From Stereum hirsutum FP-91666 SS1 (taxonomy: Eukaryota > Basidiomycota > Agaricomycetes > Russulales > Stereaceae), in NCBI RefSeq assembly GCF_000264905.1, contig NW_006763140.1:1560702-1624701 (forward strand): 64,000 bases of DNA. The letters are read 5' to 3'. Below, piece after piece: positions 47,346-58,950 of this stretch. Each line of letters opens with the position of its first letter. Within the stretch, counting starts at the first letter, position 1. The notes below the pieces were generated by a model. The model was not told the origin of the DNA and searched no databases. It worked only from the letters and a program-made list of their open reading frames with translations. The position numbers and the translations under genes are program-made.

Positions 47346-48084
47346 ATGTCTGTGAGTACGTCTCTCGCTCCCGAGGCTGCTGGGCATGGTTTGAAGAAAG
47401 AGCGAAAGTTAGGGAGAGAGATGAGAGTATGGATGGTTGGATGGTCGGATGGATGACGCTGGCTGGGTCCGCTTTGCAGCCTTGGTTTTTGCAGGTTGAG
47501 TCCATCGTTCGCCATGCTGACTGCTTCTGGAACAACATTATAGGAAAACTCCAACTTTACCCGTTTCGTTGAGGTCGGCCGTGGTATGTACATGTTAGTG
47601 TCTACGGTTTCTTATGGTGCAGTAACCTTGAGTCCGTTCGCGCTCTAGTCGTGCTCGTCAAGAGCGGTCCTTCCGCCGGCCACATCGCAGTGATTTCCGA
47701 AATCATTGACCACAACCGGGTATGGGAGACATAGATCCATCGCTATGACTCAATGTACCGTGTTGCTGACTTTTGCTCGCTCAGGCAATCATTGACGGCC
47801 CTACCACCTCAGTTCCCCGCCAGTCCTTCCCCTACAAATACCTCACCCTCACTCCTCTCCTCGTCAAGGGCCTCCCCCGCGCTGCTGGTTCAGGTGTCAT
47901 CAAAAAGTTCCTCGAGAAGCAGGAGACCGTCTCAAAATGGGATTCGTCGGCATGGGCGAAGAAGTTGGCCGCAGTCCAGTCGAGGAGGGCATTGAGCGAC
48001 TTCGAGAGGTTCAACGTCATGGTGCTGAAGAAGCAGAGGAGAGACAGCGTCAGGAAGTCGGTGAAGGCCTCTGCGAAGGCATGA
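47346..48084 (+). CDS. RPL14: 60S ribosomal protein eL14
   Basis: Large-subunit ribosomal protein. Four exons, 47346-47351, 47544-47583, 47649-47719, 47785-48084, give 138 aa, the same length as in yeast. Blocks: SNFTRFVEVGRVVLV, GHIAVISEIIDHNRAIIDGP, RQSFPYKYLTLTPL, KWDSSAWAKKLAA and RRALSDFERFNVMVLKKQRR. The first coding exon is just ATGTCT, followed by a 192-bp intron, long for this genome; early long introns are common in fungal ribosomal protein genes. Confidence 0.95.
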
Positions 48085-49316
48085 GCGCTCTTCATTTCTG
48101 TGCGTTTATGTCTCGTGGGGAGGTTTGGATTGGAGGGTGGCGGTGTACTTGAGGTTTCGTCCTGTCTTCACGCTTTTCGCATGCATGCATCTGCCTATGT
48201 CAATTCCATGAATATGCCATGCAACATCCACATCTATGACGGGCACTCTGCAGCCCGTGTATTCTAACGTGGGCAGGAATTGTGCTTGGTTTGGGCCTAG
48301 CTTCTTGCGTGGTGATGCTCGAGAGGGTTCATGCCAGTCTGCAGTTTGCGGCGATACTCAGAAGGCAGTGCTATAATTTCTGCTGAAAGGTCTTACAAGG
48401 ATCTCGATTTCGCTGTTGGGTGAGAAGCTTCAAGTTGGCTCTTGAAAACAAGCTCAGTTACCTTCCAGACTGCCACCGTTGCAAAACCAACATCAACTCA
48501 TGTGAGTTATCGTCACCTCCTGATATTATAGCAGATGACTTCTTATTCTGCATGTTCCAGGGCATTGCCATCTATTGGTCGTGAGCGGAAAATATATGTG
48601 AGTTCTCCCAGCCTTTTTGCATTCTTTTCGCAGAAATGGTCTACAAGCTTCTGAAATAAGGTGGGGATATCGGACATGCCAGCTCTCCGCGGATTGTGGG
48701 TGCAGATTATCGGCTATGATGGAATGTCGTCGCAGTTCGCACTGCCTGAGTGTCTCGTACCTCATTTTAATGCGGATCCACAGGGGCCACCTCTTTTTCA
48801 CCGCAATATATTGGTTGTGTTTCCCCACCTATTTGGGGAGACACAGAAAGAGGCGCGTTGAAAGCGACTGCATCCCCGAACATCATAACAGGCGCTATAT
48901 GTGCCTGATACATTTATGCCTCTTACACAGACATAAACTCTCATCCAACATGAACAAGTGTTTCGTCTCTGAGGGCCCGCTGTACCTCCATGACTTCTCC
49001 CAAAGCAAGGTCTGGATTGTCAGTCTCACCGCCCTTCACGCAGGTCACTTCCCCTGGCCTTGTAGCACACACTATGTCGAACGCTGTTGACCTGTACACT
49101 CAGGCCGTCTCTTCTCCATGAGACCGGATGGTCAGACCATTGGTCGGAGTGAATCTCGAAAGGCCACTCAACCTACGGTTTCATTCTTAGTTTCGAAATT
49201 GCCACTCCCCAGCTTGGGGCCTATAAAGCCCCTGCATTATCGGGCGGGACAAGCAGGCATCTGCTCATCCAAGTCCTTACTTCTCTTCGCCACATTTCAT
49301 CTGCAGTATCCCCACC
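48085..49316. other. Intergenic
   Basis: No gene recognised in 1.2 kb apart from the promoter listed next. Confidence 0.35.
49222..49227 (+). promoter_or_regulatory. TATA box of the secreted-protein gene
   Basis: TATAAA, 90 bp before the ATG at 49317, set inside a small palindrome GGGGC-CTATAAA-GCCCC. Confidence 0.55.
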
Positions 49317-50211
49317 ATGCTCTTATCCACTTTCCTCACTGTCGTGGCCTCTTTGAGTGCCCCAGTGCTCTCCCTCTACGTTCGCACTGATACGTCCACC
49401 TCTCCTGCGTGTCCCGCCGTCGCAAACCAGAGCATCACCGTGGGAGCGCACACGGTCATGCTAGTCGACCTGGCATGCAGCGATGTCACGGCTGACATGG
49501 TTGATATATTCTTTCCCCCCGGCTGGCCATTCACTCCCATAGCGCCGAAGTCGACCGCTACTCTTACTGACACGGTGACGGTAACTGCGACAGCGACCGC
49601 AAGCTCAACTCCTACCAACGCTATCAACGTCTGTGGCACCGTTTGTGAGTACGAGCTGCAGTACGCAAATACATGTCCAATGACTGGAATGATACTAGGC
49701 AATACGCTCTGCACACAGTCCGGCCAACTTCCTCCTACCATGAACGACTGTCAGGTCGTCAAGGAAGCTATTCAGATCTTTGAAGGCAACTCCTGTGAGT
49801 GTTTTAGGCAAACTTACCCCTTCATTCTGGCCCAGGCTGAGTTGGCTTTCGCAACAGCTCCTACGTCTATAGTCCAGCCTGGCCACATCCAACAGCTGAC
49901 TTTCGGTACTTGTCGCTTCTTCTTCGAGAACTTGAACACCGTTCCCTTGGAATTCTGCTGGCAGGACCTGGTAGGCCTCCCCTCTTACTCCAGAACTCAG
50001 GTTCTGATAAATGCTCCTGTGTCTTTGGCATTATTGCGCAGGGCAATAACGGTTCTGCTGCAGCGGATGCTTGTTTCCCACCCGTTCAACCCGTCAACCC
50101 GTCGGCGGAGTGTGTTGCGCCGACTTTGAGCTGGGAGATAGGGTCAGTATCAACTTCTCCGGTGTTTACAGTGAATCTTATTTCTTTCTACATAGTGTGG
50201 GCCATGCGTGA
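49317..50211 (+). CDS. Secreted Cys-rich protein, unknown
   Basis: Four exons, 49317-49794, 49858-49970, 50042-50142, 50196-50211, give 235 aa. Signal peptide LLSTFLTVVASLSAPVLS. A Thr/Ser/Ala-rich linker (SSTPTNAINV region) separates a short N-terminal part (CPAVANQSITVGAHTVMLVD) from a Cys-rich domain with CGTVCEYELQYANTCPMTG, NDCQVVKEAI, HIQQLTFGTCRFFFENLN, FCWQDL, ACFPPVQPVN and CVAP, ending WEIGVGHA. The pattern fits a family of small secreted basidiomycete proteins of unknown role. Exon ends were chosen to restore the TFGTCRFFFENL and WEIGV blocks. Confidence 0.8.
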
Positions 50212-50714
50212 AGGTTCTGAATCCTCATGAAGCAGAGTGTCCACTTGTTGATCCAGAGCGATCCACAGTGTCTCGCCGATAATCGCAGACCTCAAGCTGA
50301 TATTTGTCTCACCTCAATGCCAGAAAAGGACGGAAGAAAAATCGTTGCTTTCTCTTGTGAAACATGGATTAACCGTGACATGAACTTGTTCAATTCCTAC
50401 GTTGCGCTCCTGTACCCTTGATTGGATGCTTTGCGCGGTAACAAAGTGGCTGGACGTATTGCGCCAAGATTCGACTGAGACGCCCGCGTCAACTCGCTCA
50501 CGATCTTGACTGCCTTACTGAGTCATTCCGTCGAGTGGGCACCCCTGAACACCTTCAACGCCCGGCAGCCTGAATTATTGCGGGGACCTTTAACCCGTTA
50601 AACTTTTCCCATAACCCTCCGTCCACTTCACACTTCTTAGTCTTATTCATCAAGTTCCCCTCTCTACCTCCAGAAACTCACCTTCTCACTTCTTCCTATT
50701 CTTCGCAAATCCCG
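50212..50714. other. Intergenic
   Basis: No gene seen; promoter of the next gene. Confidence 0.35.
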
Positions 50715-51746
50715 ATGCAAGCCTACCCCCTTACGCCACCTGGATTGACTTCTGTGCTCTCCGAGCAGCTTGGCATCATTGCATGGTCTAAATCCCCGCT
50801 TCCAGCCCTGCGCCCTTCGGGTGACCTCTCTGACCCGCCTTCGCTACTGTCGGACGAGCAGGAACTCGCTCCAAGGAAGCCTACCGCCACCGCCACCACT
50901 GTCTTTACTATTCCACCACCAAGACTTCATTCAAGCGTCGATACCTCGATTATCTACGTCGCTGTCCCTGCCCCCATCACCACCACCAACACCACCACTC
51001 CCGTTCTAGACGTAGAAGTGCCCGTGGATCCAGCCTTGATCACGTCTTTTCCGTCGCGCGCAGTCACGTATACGCGTAGCTCTCACTTTCGCGTCACCGA
51101 GGGGTCGAAGAAACTCTGGAAGCTGGCGGCGTTGAACTCCTGTACGGCTCGACATCGAGCGGCGATGGCTCGACGCGTTCAACAACGATTGGGGGCTGAA
51201 GCCAAGGAGAAGGAGAGGATGAAGAATAGGCCCACGCTATTGCAGGATCTGAAGAACTTGGCTGCGAAGCCGAGGCAGCCACTCTGTCCAGCGGCTGTGT
51301 GGTCCCCGGAGGGAAATAGGGGAAATGGAAAGCAGGTGGGAGTGGGAGAAGGAGGTGAGGTCGAAGTCGAGTTCATCATCACGCCGATCCGTAACAAGTC
51401 CACGACGCCGATTGCTCAAGCGGAGGCCGCTCACGTCAGGCGTCGTGCGAAGAATGGTTCTATCAAGCTGAGAAAGCTCGCCGCTGCTAATATGTGTGTT
51501 CAAAAGCATCATGCAGCGACGGAGGTGGCTAGGAAGGAAGCAGAGAGGGCTAGGTCGGTGAAGAAGGAGAATAGGCTGAGGGAGAACCGCGTAAAACTGG
51601 CAATTCAAATCTCAACAATGGCGGAGGACTGCTTAGCTGCCAGAGGCGGAAGTAGGAGGTCACGTAGGAAGCCGGCGCCGAATCTGTCGAGGATGTTCGA
51701 GGCAGAAATCGGCAGCGCCGGAGTGGCTGTTATGGCTGAATGCTGA
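50715..51746 (+). CDS. Basic protein with an internal duplication, unknown
   Basis: Single exon, 343 aa, ATG in good context. First 110 residues are Pro/Thr-rich. Two similar helical basic units follow: EGSKKLWKLAALNSCTARHR about residues 130-165, and NGSIKLRKLAAANMCVQKHH about 245-290. The shared core is G-S-x-K-L-x-K-L-A-A-x-N-x-C then an H/A/R-rich helix. The C-terminus is Arg/Lys-rich (RRSRRKPAPNLSRM). Family not recognised; possibly nucleic-acid-binding or nuclear given the charge (inference). Confidence 0.7.
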   Translation: MQAYPLTPPGLTSVLSEQLGIIAWSKSPLPALRPSGDLSDPPSLLSDEQELAPRKPTATATTVFTIPPPRLHSSVDTSIIYVAVPAPITTTNTTTPVLDVEVPVDPALITSFPSRAVTYTRSSHFRVTEGSKKLWKLAALNSCTARHRAAMARRVQQRLGAEAKEKERMKNRPTLLQDLKNLAAKPRQPLCPAAVWSPEGNRGNGKQVGVGEGGEVEVEFIITPIRNKSTTPIAQAEAAHVRRRAKNGSIKLRKLAAANMCVQKHHAATEVARKEAERARSVKKENRLRENRVKLAIQISTMAEDCLAARGGSRRSRRKPAPNLSRMFEAEIGSAGVAVMAEC

Positions 51747-52041
51747 TATGGCGCTGTCCATGTGATGGATTCTGTAGACTAGTGCTTGTACTGTTTTCGA
51801 TAGACGGTCAAGAGCTGCATTCTTCTAACGTGTCAGAGAGTGACTAGGGCTTGCTTAAGGCGATGTGATACGTTTGCGGATGTATATGTTGCACGAGCAG
51901 TCCATTAGAGAAAAAGTCTGGAAGCGACTGATCCCAGACGCGACAAATTCAGAAGACCTGGGGCGTACCATAGATGTATCACAAAACAAAGGTCAATTTA
52001 TGTTCAACCAAAATACAATCGTACCTCACCCAACCATGCTT

Positions 52042-52546
52042 TCACTCAACAAGTTGTTGCTCGAGGAATTGTCGAATAACGGCCATGATATGGGCGCGTA
52101 CGGAGTCAGGAACAGAGTCTGGGCGGAGTAAGGTCCAGAGTGAGTGATATAGGGTAGCATATGCAAGGGAGAACTAACGCGATGCACCGGGCCCAATATT
52201 CTGTACCAGACCTCGCAATGACAGAGGCTCCATTATCCTTGCGTGCTCTTCAGGTAGCACAAGTAAAGAACTACATCCTTCAAGCACCGAGATAAGGCGT
52301 ACCTTTTGCATGCCCTCGAACATTATCCAACCAGCCGTCTTCATTCAATTTATATTTGAGAAGAAGGCTGATTCTACATTGTGAGTGAGTAACAAACGTG
52401 AGCGGGCTGAGCCTTGCGTGCACTACTTGAATCTTGAGTAAATCAAAGGGTACGAACTTGTCCCATTCTCCGGACTGCACAAGCCTCTTCTGTGATTGGT
52501 CGTAGAGACTGACAATGTCGGCCTCTGAATGGCCTGCGGGAGGCAT
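52042..52546 (-). CDS. SUS1: Transcription and mRNA export factor SUS1/ENY2
   Basis: Small subunit of the SAGA deubiquitinase module and the TREX-2 mRNA-export complex. Four exons, 52546-52458, 52373-52303, 52247-52179, 52118-52042, give 101 aa. Blocks: SLYDQSQKRLVQSGEWDK, ISLLLKYKLNEDGWLDNVRG, then PDSVRAHIMAVIRQFLEQQL. The phase-2 junction restores the spacing between GEW and DGW seen in human ENY2. SUS1 is known for introns even in yeast; four exons in 300 coding bases fits that trend. It is divergent from uS10m, with 133 bp between start codons. Confidence 0.9.
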
Positions 52547-52679
52547 GGAGGAGGTTGAGAGGAAAGCAAGGGTGGCGAGTGGCGGACGCGATTGAGACGC
52601 GACGCGGAACATCACGTGTCTCGAATTTGTCGAGAACGCTGTCTGCTCTTCGTGCTCGTTGTTCTGCACAGTGTACGCG

Positions 52680-54005
52680 ATGCTGGCCAACGTCGCTCGC
52701 CGCTCCCTTGTCCGCAAAACCCACCATGGTATACCCGTGCTATCTACTTGGGGACAACAAAAGCGAGGCCTGGCTCGGACGCCGTATGTCTCCGTCACTT
52801 CCCGAACAATCACTCGTCTAAAACATACTTTTTGTTTTCAGAACTGTCCGAGACGATTCCCGCAATTCTTCCCCTCCAGAGTCTCTCCTCTCCACGGCAA
52901 CATCACCCGCCGCATCCTCAAAGCCTAAGCTCGCTACTGTGCCTCCGGCCGTAGATACTTCCACCCATATTGCACCCACTGACCCGCTCTCCACCACGAG
53001 TCCCATCGAGGAGGAGTCTGTCCCTGCTCGAGCGACTTCACCCTCTCACCCCAGCTTGACCCCCGCGAAAGATACAGCGGATCTTCCTCTAGTGGACCCC
53101 TCTGCTGTCGCCCCCGCTGAGATCTTGCACAAGCCAGCAGATATCGTGTCTAATGAGCCTGTGGCTGCTTCGGTCACAGAAGGTGCTGCAGCTTCATCAT
53201 CCCAACCCGAGGCGTACGTCTCTTTCATTATCAATAACTGTATTAATGTCCTGACTGCCTTACCCAGACCTGTTGTCACATCGCCTGCAGAATCTCAAGA
53301 ACCCATACCATTGGTACCTCGCACGTATGTACCCTTTCGCAGCCGCTTTTGTACTGTCAATAACCCTCACCATGTAGGCCTAGGACTAAAGCTATTACCC
53401 CATCAAAACCCAAGGCTCAAGCTCTCAAACCACTTCGTCGCGTCGTCGCAGATCCCGAGGAGCAGTTCTGGCACTCCCAAATCGTCCACGGTCGCAGCTC
53501 GCTCGCTGCTTTCCGCCACCCCATCAACTATGGGGTTCCCGTCGCCATGATTCATCTTCGCTCCTACAGTCCTTCTCTCTTTCCCTTCTTTTGCCACTTC
53601 ATTGAACATGCCGCTGCCTCGCTTGGCATTCCAGTCTCCGGTACAGCCACCTTGCCCAATCGCAAAAGCCTCTGGACCGTCATCAAGGCTCCATTCGTCT
53701 TCAAGAAGTCACAGGAGAACTTCCAGAGGATAGTCCACAGTCGCTGCATCAAAGCATATGATGCGGATCCAGCAGTCGTGGATAGATGGATCAAGTATAT
53801 CGAGAGGCACGCGCAGGGAGGTATTGGGATAAGGGTCGTTCGGTGGCATAGGGTGCCTGTTGGAGTTGGGGAGATGCAGATCAAACGAGTCCTGGGCAGG
53901 TTGAATAAGAAGACGAAGACGAGTGGCGAGCAGGTAAAAGCATTGAGTCAAAAGATCATTGCGGAGGAGATGAAGGTCGTCGAGAATGCGCCACCGGCTC
54001 CCTAG
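52680..54005 (+). CDS. RSM10: Mitochondrial ribosomal protein uS10m (Rsm10/MRPS10)
   Basis: Small-subunit mitochondrial ribosomal protein. Four exons, 52680-52783, 52842-53213, 53268-53324, 53378-54005, give 386 aa. Mitochondrial targeting N-terminus MLANVARRSLVRKTHHGIPV. Residues 36-180 are a Ser/Pro/Thr/Ala-rich disordered linker. The S10 domain follows: PVAMIHLRSYSPSLFPFFCH, LGIPVSGTATLPNRKSLWTV, APFVFKKSQENFQRIVHSR and RWIKYIERHAQGGIGIRV. The frame in exon 4 is set by PLRRVVADPEEQFWHSQIVH before the domain, and the exon 3/4 junction was chosen to fit it. Confidence 0.9.
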
Positions 54006-54237
54006 TTGAAAGTGCTCTCGACATTGCATATACATCTACCGGGAAATTAATTCTTCTCTCCCACTGCCTGAGGTCATGAAATCGTTGAATGTGTATATAC
54101 CACAAAAAAAGCAAAACGTTCTATAAATGAGGTCTCGTTGAACCTTCGAGCAAGATCACCGGCAAGTTCCGGATACCGACGCGTCCGCGTCCAGACCCCA
54201 CGCGCTCAACATCTTCTTCACCGACCACCACGACACC

Positions 54238-55184
54238 ATGACCTCCTACGACAAAGATCCATTTTACCTTCGGTACATCCACATCTCCTCTCGAAACTTT
54301 CGCAAGACTGACCGCGCTCTCATAGGTACTAGTACGTGTCATCTATACTCTGATTGCCCGACCCCTTGCCCTGTGAGGTCAACAGTCTGATCTCCTCGTT
54401 TCTGTGCAGCACCGGCCACTCTGGAAAACATGGACACGAGTTCCTTGAGTTTGAGTACTCGCATGGACGTCTGCGATATGCGAACAACTCCAACTATAGG
54501 AATGATTCGTTGATCCGCAAAGAAAGTGCGTATAGATGGCCATACCTTGCTTGCGCCGCTTTTCTAACCGTATCGTATCCCTCGTACCACGCCTGTTCAC
54601 TCTGCTCCCCCGGAACCTTTTCTGTCAACGTTCACGTGCGATTTCTTAGTGTGGGTCGGGCCACTCGTGGTTCAGGAGCTCAAGAGGATCGTTGAGTCGA
54701 GCGAGATCACGAAGTGAGTTGTGTTTTTTGTTTTGTGCGCATCGGGATTCTGACCCAGAGCACTGCATGTGCACTTAGGGAGGATGACACAAACTGGCCG
54801 AAGAAGAGCATTGTAGGAAAACAGGAGCTCGAGATTCGCGTAGGAAATGACCACATCGCGTTCGAGGTCGGTTCTTCTTCTTTTTCCCAGACTGTGTCTT
54901 GTTTCATAAAGAGCACATCTTGACGAGTCTTGACATCTTCCATAGACGGCAAAAATAGGTTCCTTGGCGGACATCCAGGACAGTGAGGACCCAGAGGGTC
55001 TTCGCGTGTTCTACTACCTGGTGCAGGACCTTCGCGTGCGTCTCCTCCCATCCCCCTCTTACTGTCTTTTTCTTCGGCCACTGACACTCAGCATTTACAC
55101 ATATCACTCTTTGGCTATGTTTGCCACAAATAGTGCCTCATTTTCTCCCTCATTTCTCTTCACTTCAAGATCAAGCCTATATAG
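54238..55184 (+). CDS. MAGO: Mago nashi, exon junction complex core
   Basis: Binds Y14 and the exon junction complex on spliced mRNA in the nucleus. Seven exons, 54238-54272, 54326-54331, 54410-54525, 54650-54713, 54779-54866, 54946-55035, 55134-55184, give 149 aa. Sequence is typical: [80 protein letters not shown]. Exon 2 is only six bases (GTACTA); without it the protein would lose the conserved YY in FYLRYYTGHSG. Start in a good CACCATGA context. Confidence 0.95.
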
Positions 55185-56063
55185 GTAAACCGGCTTGCTG
55201 TCGCGGGTCATCCTGTACTGCACCACCACTTTCATGTGTCTTCTTGTACCTCCGAAGGTTGTTATCGCGTTGCTTGTCTTCACTTATGCCATCTATAAAT
55301 GCAAATGCACTGAATCGAATGGCATGCCAACAATGGACTTGAATACCGCACAGCTGTCCCAGTGGGGCCATTTTGCTCACTGCCGTATACATTTGACTGG
55401 AATACTCTTTAGCTATGGCGAAGAACTGGGATAGGCGTTCGTGTATTGTCCGTGGTCCGTTTTCCGACCTTTCTCAGCCTTCACGAACAAGAACATGGCA
55501 ATATATGCATGAAGATACAGCAAGTTACGACTATGAAATACTCTGCGGCAAATACAGACGAGAGGTCAACGGGTCAAATGATATGAAGGATTTATGCATG
55601 CAGGGAATCGGACTACGTATGCGGATGGCCATCAAATAAATGCAGGAGCAGGGAGAGCGAGTCAGTACAGGCAGCAGCGCCTACGCGAGTTAGAAGTCGA
55701 AAGACAGGACAGCGAGTCAAGGAGTCACTTATGCGAGGAGCCGTACTAGGAAGCAGTCAAATACGACACGACAGGAGCACAGCGAGCAATACAGTAAGAA
55801 GCACGATACGAGGGGAAGTCGAACTGAGCACGGGGTTCCAAGAGATACAGTAGACGACGAGTACAGATTAAGATACAGCAAGTAAGTATGAGAGAAACAG
55901 CGATACAAAGCGATACGGACAAAGTCCCAAGGGTTCGTGAACAGCGGTCAGATGTGAGCGAAAGCATGTTTTGGGGTACGTGAGCAGAGGGGGTAAGTAT
56001 GAGATTAGTTGACCAACAGGGAAATGATCAGAAAACGGCCGTTTGGTTGGCGGTTACAACGGA
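55185..56063. other. Converging 3' flanks with a T-poor stretch
   Basis: About 55640-55960 is strongly A/G-rich and T-poor on the + strand, with recurring AGATACAG, GCGAGTCA and ACAGCGA words. It lies downstream of the minus-strand gene, so it is T/C-rich on that gene's sense strand. No gene seen. Confidence 0.4.
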
Positions 56064-58760
56064 TTAGATATTACGGAGCTTCTTCCAGACGTCGTCCTCT
56101 AGGAATATGTCGCGTTCGCCCTCAAGACGGGATTCGCGGTGGCATGTCGCAGCGTGTTTCCACCTACATTGAAGCCAATCGTTAAGAATGGTAACAGAGA
56201 CTATGACAGCAATTCCCTGAATCATTTACCAGAATAGTTCCTTGACCTGATCGCAATGTTCATTTAGACAAGGTGAGGGTTGCAGAAGGTTGAGACTGGA
56301 CCAACCTTGAGCTCTGTGTCTCTGATGCTTTCAAGCGGTATCCACTTCTTGCATTTGTGGCATTTCCCCTCTTCGATCTCAGACTTTTCGTTTTTGGCCG
56401 CCACACGGGCCACGACGCGGAACGCGAGCGGAGGAGAAAACGGCTGAGTAGAAGCTGAGGAGATACCTGCACACGACGACGAGCAGAGAATTGAAGGTCA
56501 TGAACTTGAAAACATTGAGGCAACGCGGAGCAGTACTGCGTACCATGATAGTACTGCATGTGGTAGCTGCAAGCAAACACGCCAAACCGATCAGTATGCT
56601 TCACGAGGGTAAAGACTCTGTGTACTCTGCCAAGAGGTGTTTTTGTTAATAAATGCCTATGCGGAGGGGCTAGGAAACAAATAACTCACCACTTAAAGGC
56701 GCTGACCTTCATCGCTAACCACACTTTCTTGCCCTCGCCACCCCGCTGAACGCTTTCGCAGCAGATGGGACATAACCCTACTTTGTCCTTGCCGCGGCCG
56801 CGGACAAAACGAGGCGTATACAGATCGGATGGGTGGCGCGGAGTATTCCACATAGCTCCCTGTGCGCGCGGAAGAGAGGGTCTGCAGTATGACGAAAGAA
56901 GTCAGGGCAAATGCCTAAGTGCATGAACAATGCGAGAACATACGGCTTGTCATCTTCCTCTGCCGAGAAGTACGAAGACATGGGGAAGCGTCGGTAGAAC
57001 CTGAGATATTTCGCATTGCGGGGAAGGTCTGCAGGAAACGTGCGTTGTTGTATATCTGCTGTGGCTATGTCATCCTGCGAGTCGACTGGAGAGCTTGTGT
57101 CAGAGACCGGACTGCCGTCACGACTTGATTGAGGCGAGGGAGTAGTAGTATATGCATCGGCTGAGTTGCAATTGCGGCTGCTTCGTGTATACCTCCCCAT
57201 TGCCTGACGAAGTTACGAACCAGAATTAGTAGTCTATTTACAAATCAGACACCATATACGCACCTTAAGGGTGTTACTGCTTGGTGACACTGACTCCGAA
57301 TTCAACTTTCGGCGGATGGACGCCGGCAGCTGACCCTTGGACCGGAGAAGCTCGGCCAGTGGACGCGCAGATGAGCAAGAAGACAAGGTATCGTCCTCGG
57401 GATCCAACCCAAGGCTGTTTGAGGTCGGACCACCCCTGTTCGGAGTCGCAGAAGGACAGCGCGATGAGCAAGAGGAGAGTGAGGAGAGTGGCGATAAGCT
57501 GAGGGCGAGCAGGCGGGTAGGCGCAGGTGGCGGAGCCTGAGGACTGGGATTCAGGGAGGCTAGTTTGGGGGAGACGGATATATGCGCACTCTCAGAGCTG
57601 AGATGAACCGGGGAACTGAGAAGCGACCTGTCTTCTTGTAGTTCGTCTGAAGAGCCCGAGGAAAGTGGATTGCAGTCCGTCTCCATTGCCAGTTCTGCAT
57701 CCATAGAAGGCAATGGTGGAGGTGAGGTACGCCCGACATCTGAGGAGTCATCTGCCAGAATGGGTGATGACGAGCGAAGAGCCGATACAAAGGAGGGTGG
57801 AGAGGGGGCGTCATCCGAGCTAGGATCCAGGACGTTGTGTTCAGAGGCGAGAGCTGAGCGATGAAGTATGGCGTGCCGGTGCGGGCGAGCCTGAAGGAGC
57901 TGCTGCATCAAAGATGATGGTGGGGGTGCATCTATGCGCCCATTTATCCCGTCTTCGGCATCAACAGCATGGTTGTAGTTTGTGGTGCGTTGGAAAACAC
58001 GAGCGCGTTTGTCCGACCTAGGATGTAATACACTTTCACCGGCGACGAGAGGTGAGGGACCAGCTTTTCGTTTTTTGGAGGTAAACTTGCGTCGATGAGG
58101 GTTCGGTGGAGAAGATGGGCGGGATGGACATTGAGGGGAGCTTCGATGGTGCTCGACGGGGGAGACACCATTGGGACTAAGCGAGAACGAGAAAGGGTTC
58201 TGGGAAGGCGGAGTAGCGGAAAAGTCCAGAGCAAGCAGCGGATTTGGGGTTGCAAGAATGGGAGATTGCGAGTATGAGATCAGAGCACTGGAAGAGGAGA
58301 TTACGTGAGATGGAGGGGACAAGTCGAGAGGTGGAAAAGGAGCGGGATCGTCCACAGATGGGGAGTGACTCGAGTGGACCAATTGAGGAATGCGAGATGA
58401 AGAGATAGGAGAATCAAAGAAAGTGAGCGACGACGGTCCGTATTTCCCATCCGGAGAGTCAAAAGAGAGAGAGGAGGTTCGTTGGCTTTGAGAAAACGAG
58501 AGATGAGTGTCCGATTGTGAGTGTCCGAAGGTGGATGCAGAGTTCGAGCGGGAAGGAGAGCTAATGTGCAAGAGTGAGGGTGCATCGTGAGTATGGCTAG
58601 AGCGAGCATGCAGGAGGGCATCAGACGGAGCATAGGTCGATGTATGCGCATCGAAAACATGAGCGGTCAGCCCTTGCTCAGGAGAGAGCCACGAAAAGTC
58701 GTGTTCTTCACGTTTAGACGGCGACCAATCGAGATCGCCTGGAGAGCTCTGAGAGCCCAT
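56064..58760 (-). CDS. Rua1-type zinc-binding transcription regulator (Rua1 C-terminal domain)
   Basis: Predicted transcription factor. Seven exons, 58760-57264, 57203-56944, 56881-56690, 56566-56544, 56466-56306, 56246-56230, 56163-56064, give 749 aa. The first 560 residues are Ser/Pro-rich and disordered, with a basic patch HRRKFTSKKRKAG. The C-terminal domain matches the Rua1_C (DUF4451) pattern: SDLYTPRFVRGRGKDKVGLC, PICCESVQRGGEGKKVWLAM, KVSAFKCYHMQYYHGISSAS, FSPPLAFRVV, EEGKCHKCKKWIPLESI, KELFWWKHAATCHRES. Cys and His pairs suggest zinc binding. Rua1 of Ustilago controls glycolipid synthesis; the target here is unknown. The start is the first in-frame ATG (MGSQSSPGDLDW); the longer open frame has none. 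Exons of 23 and 17 nt. Confidence 0.87.
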
Positions 58761-58950
58761 GTCTGCTTGGACGAAATCGGTGACGGATGAAAACAATGTG
58801 GACGTCGTCGTCGTCGTCGCCGGGGTGAGAGGACGACGCGATGTGGACGCGTTGTTTGTGGCGATACATTTCCTTTCCACGGATGCGGATACGTTTGCGG
58901 CGCGTCACGCCACGACTGCCACTCTCGGCGAACCACATACCTGCTCGACC

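Noticed and set aside
58761..58880. Longer Rua1-type protein starting at 58880
   Set aside because: The codon there is GTG; the first in-frame ATG is at 58760 in good context.
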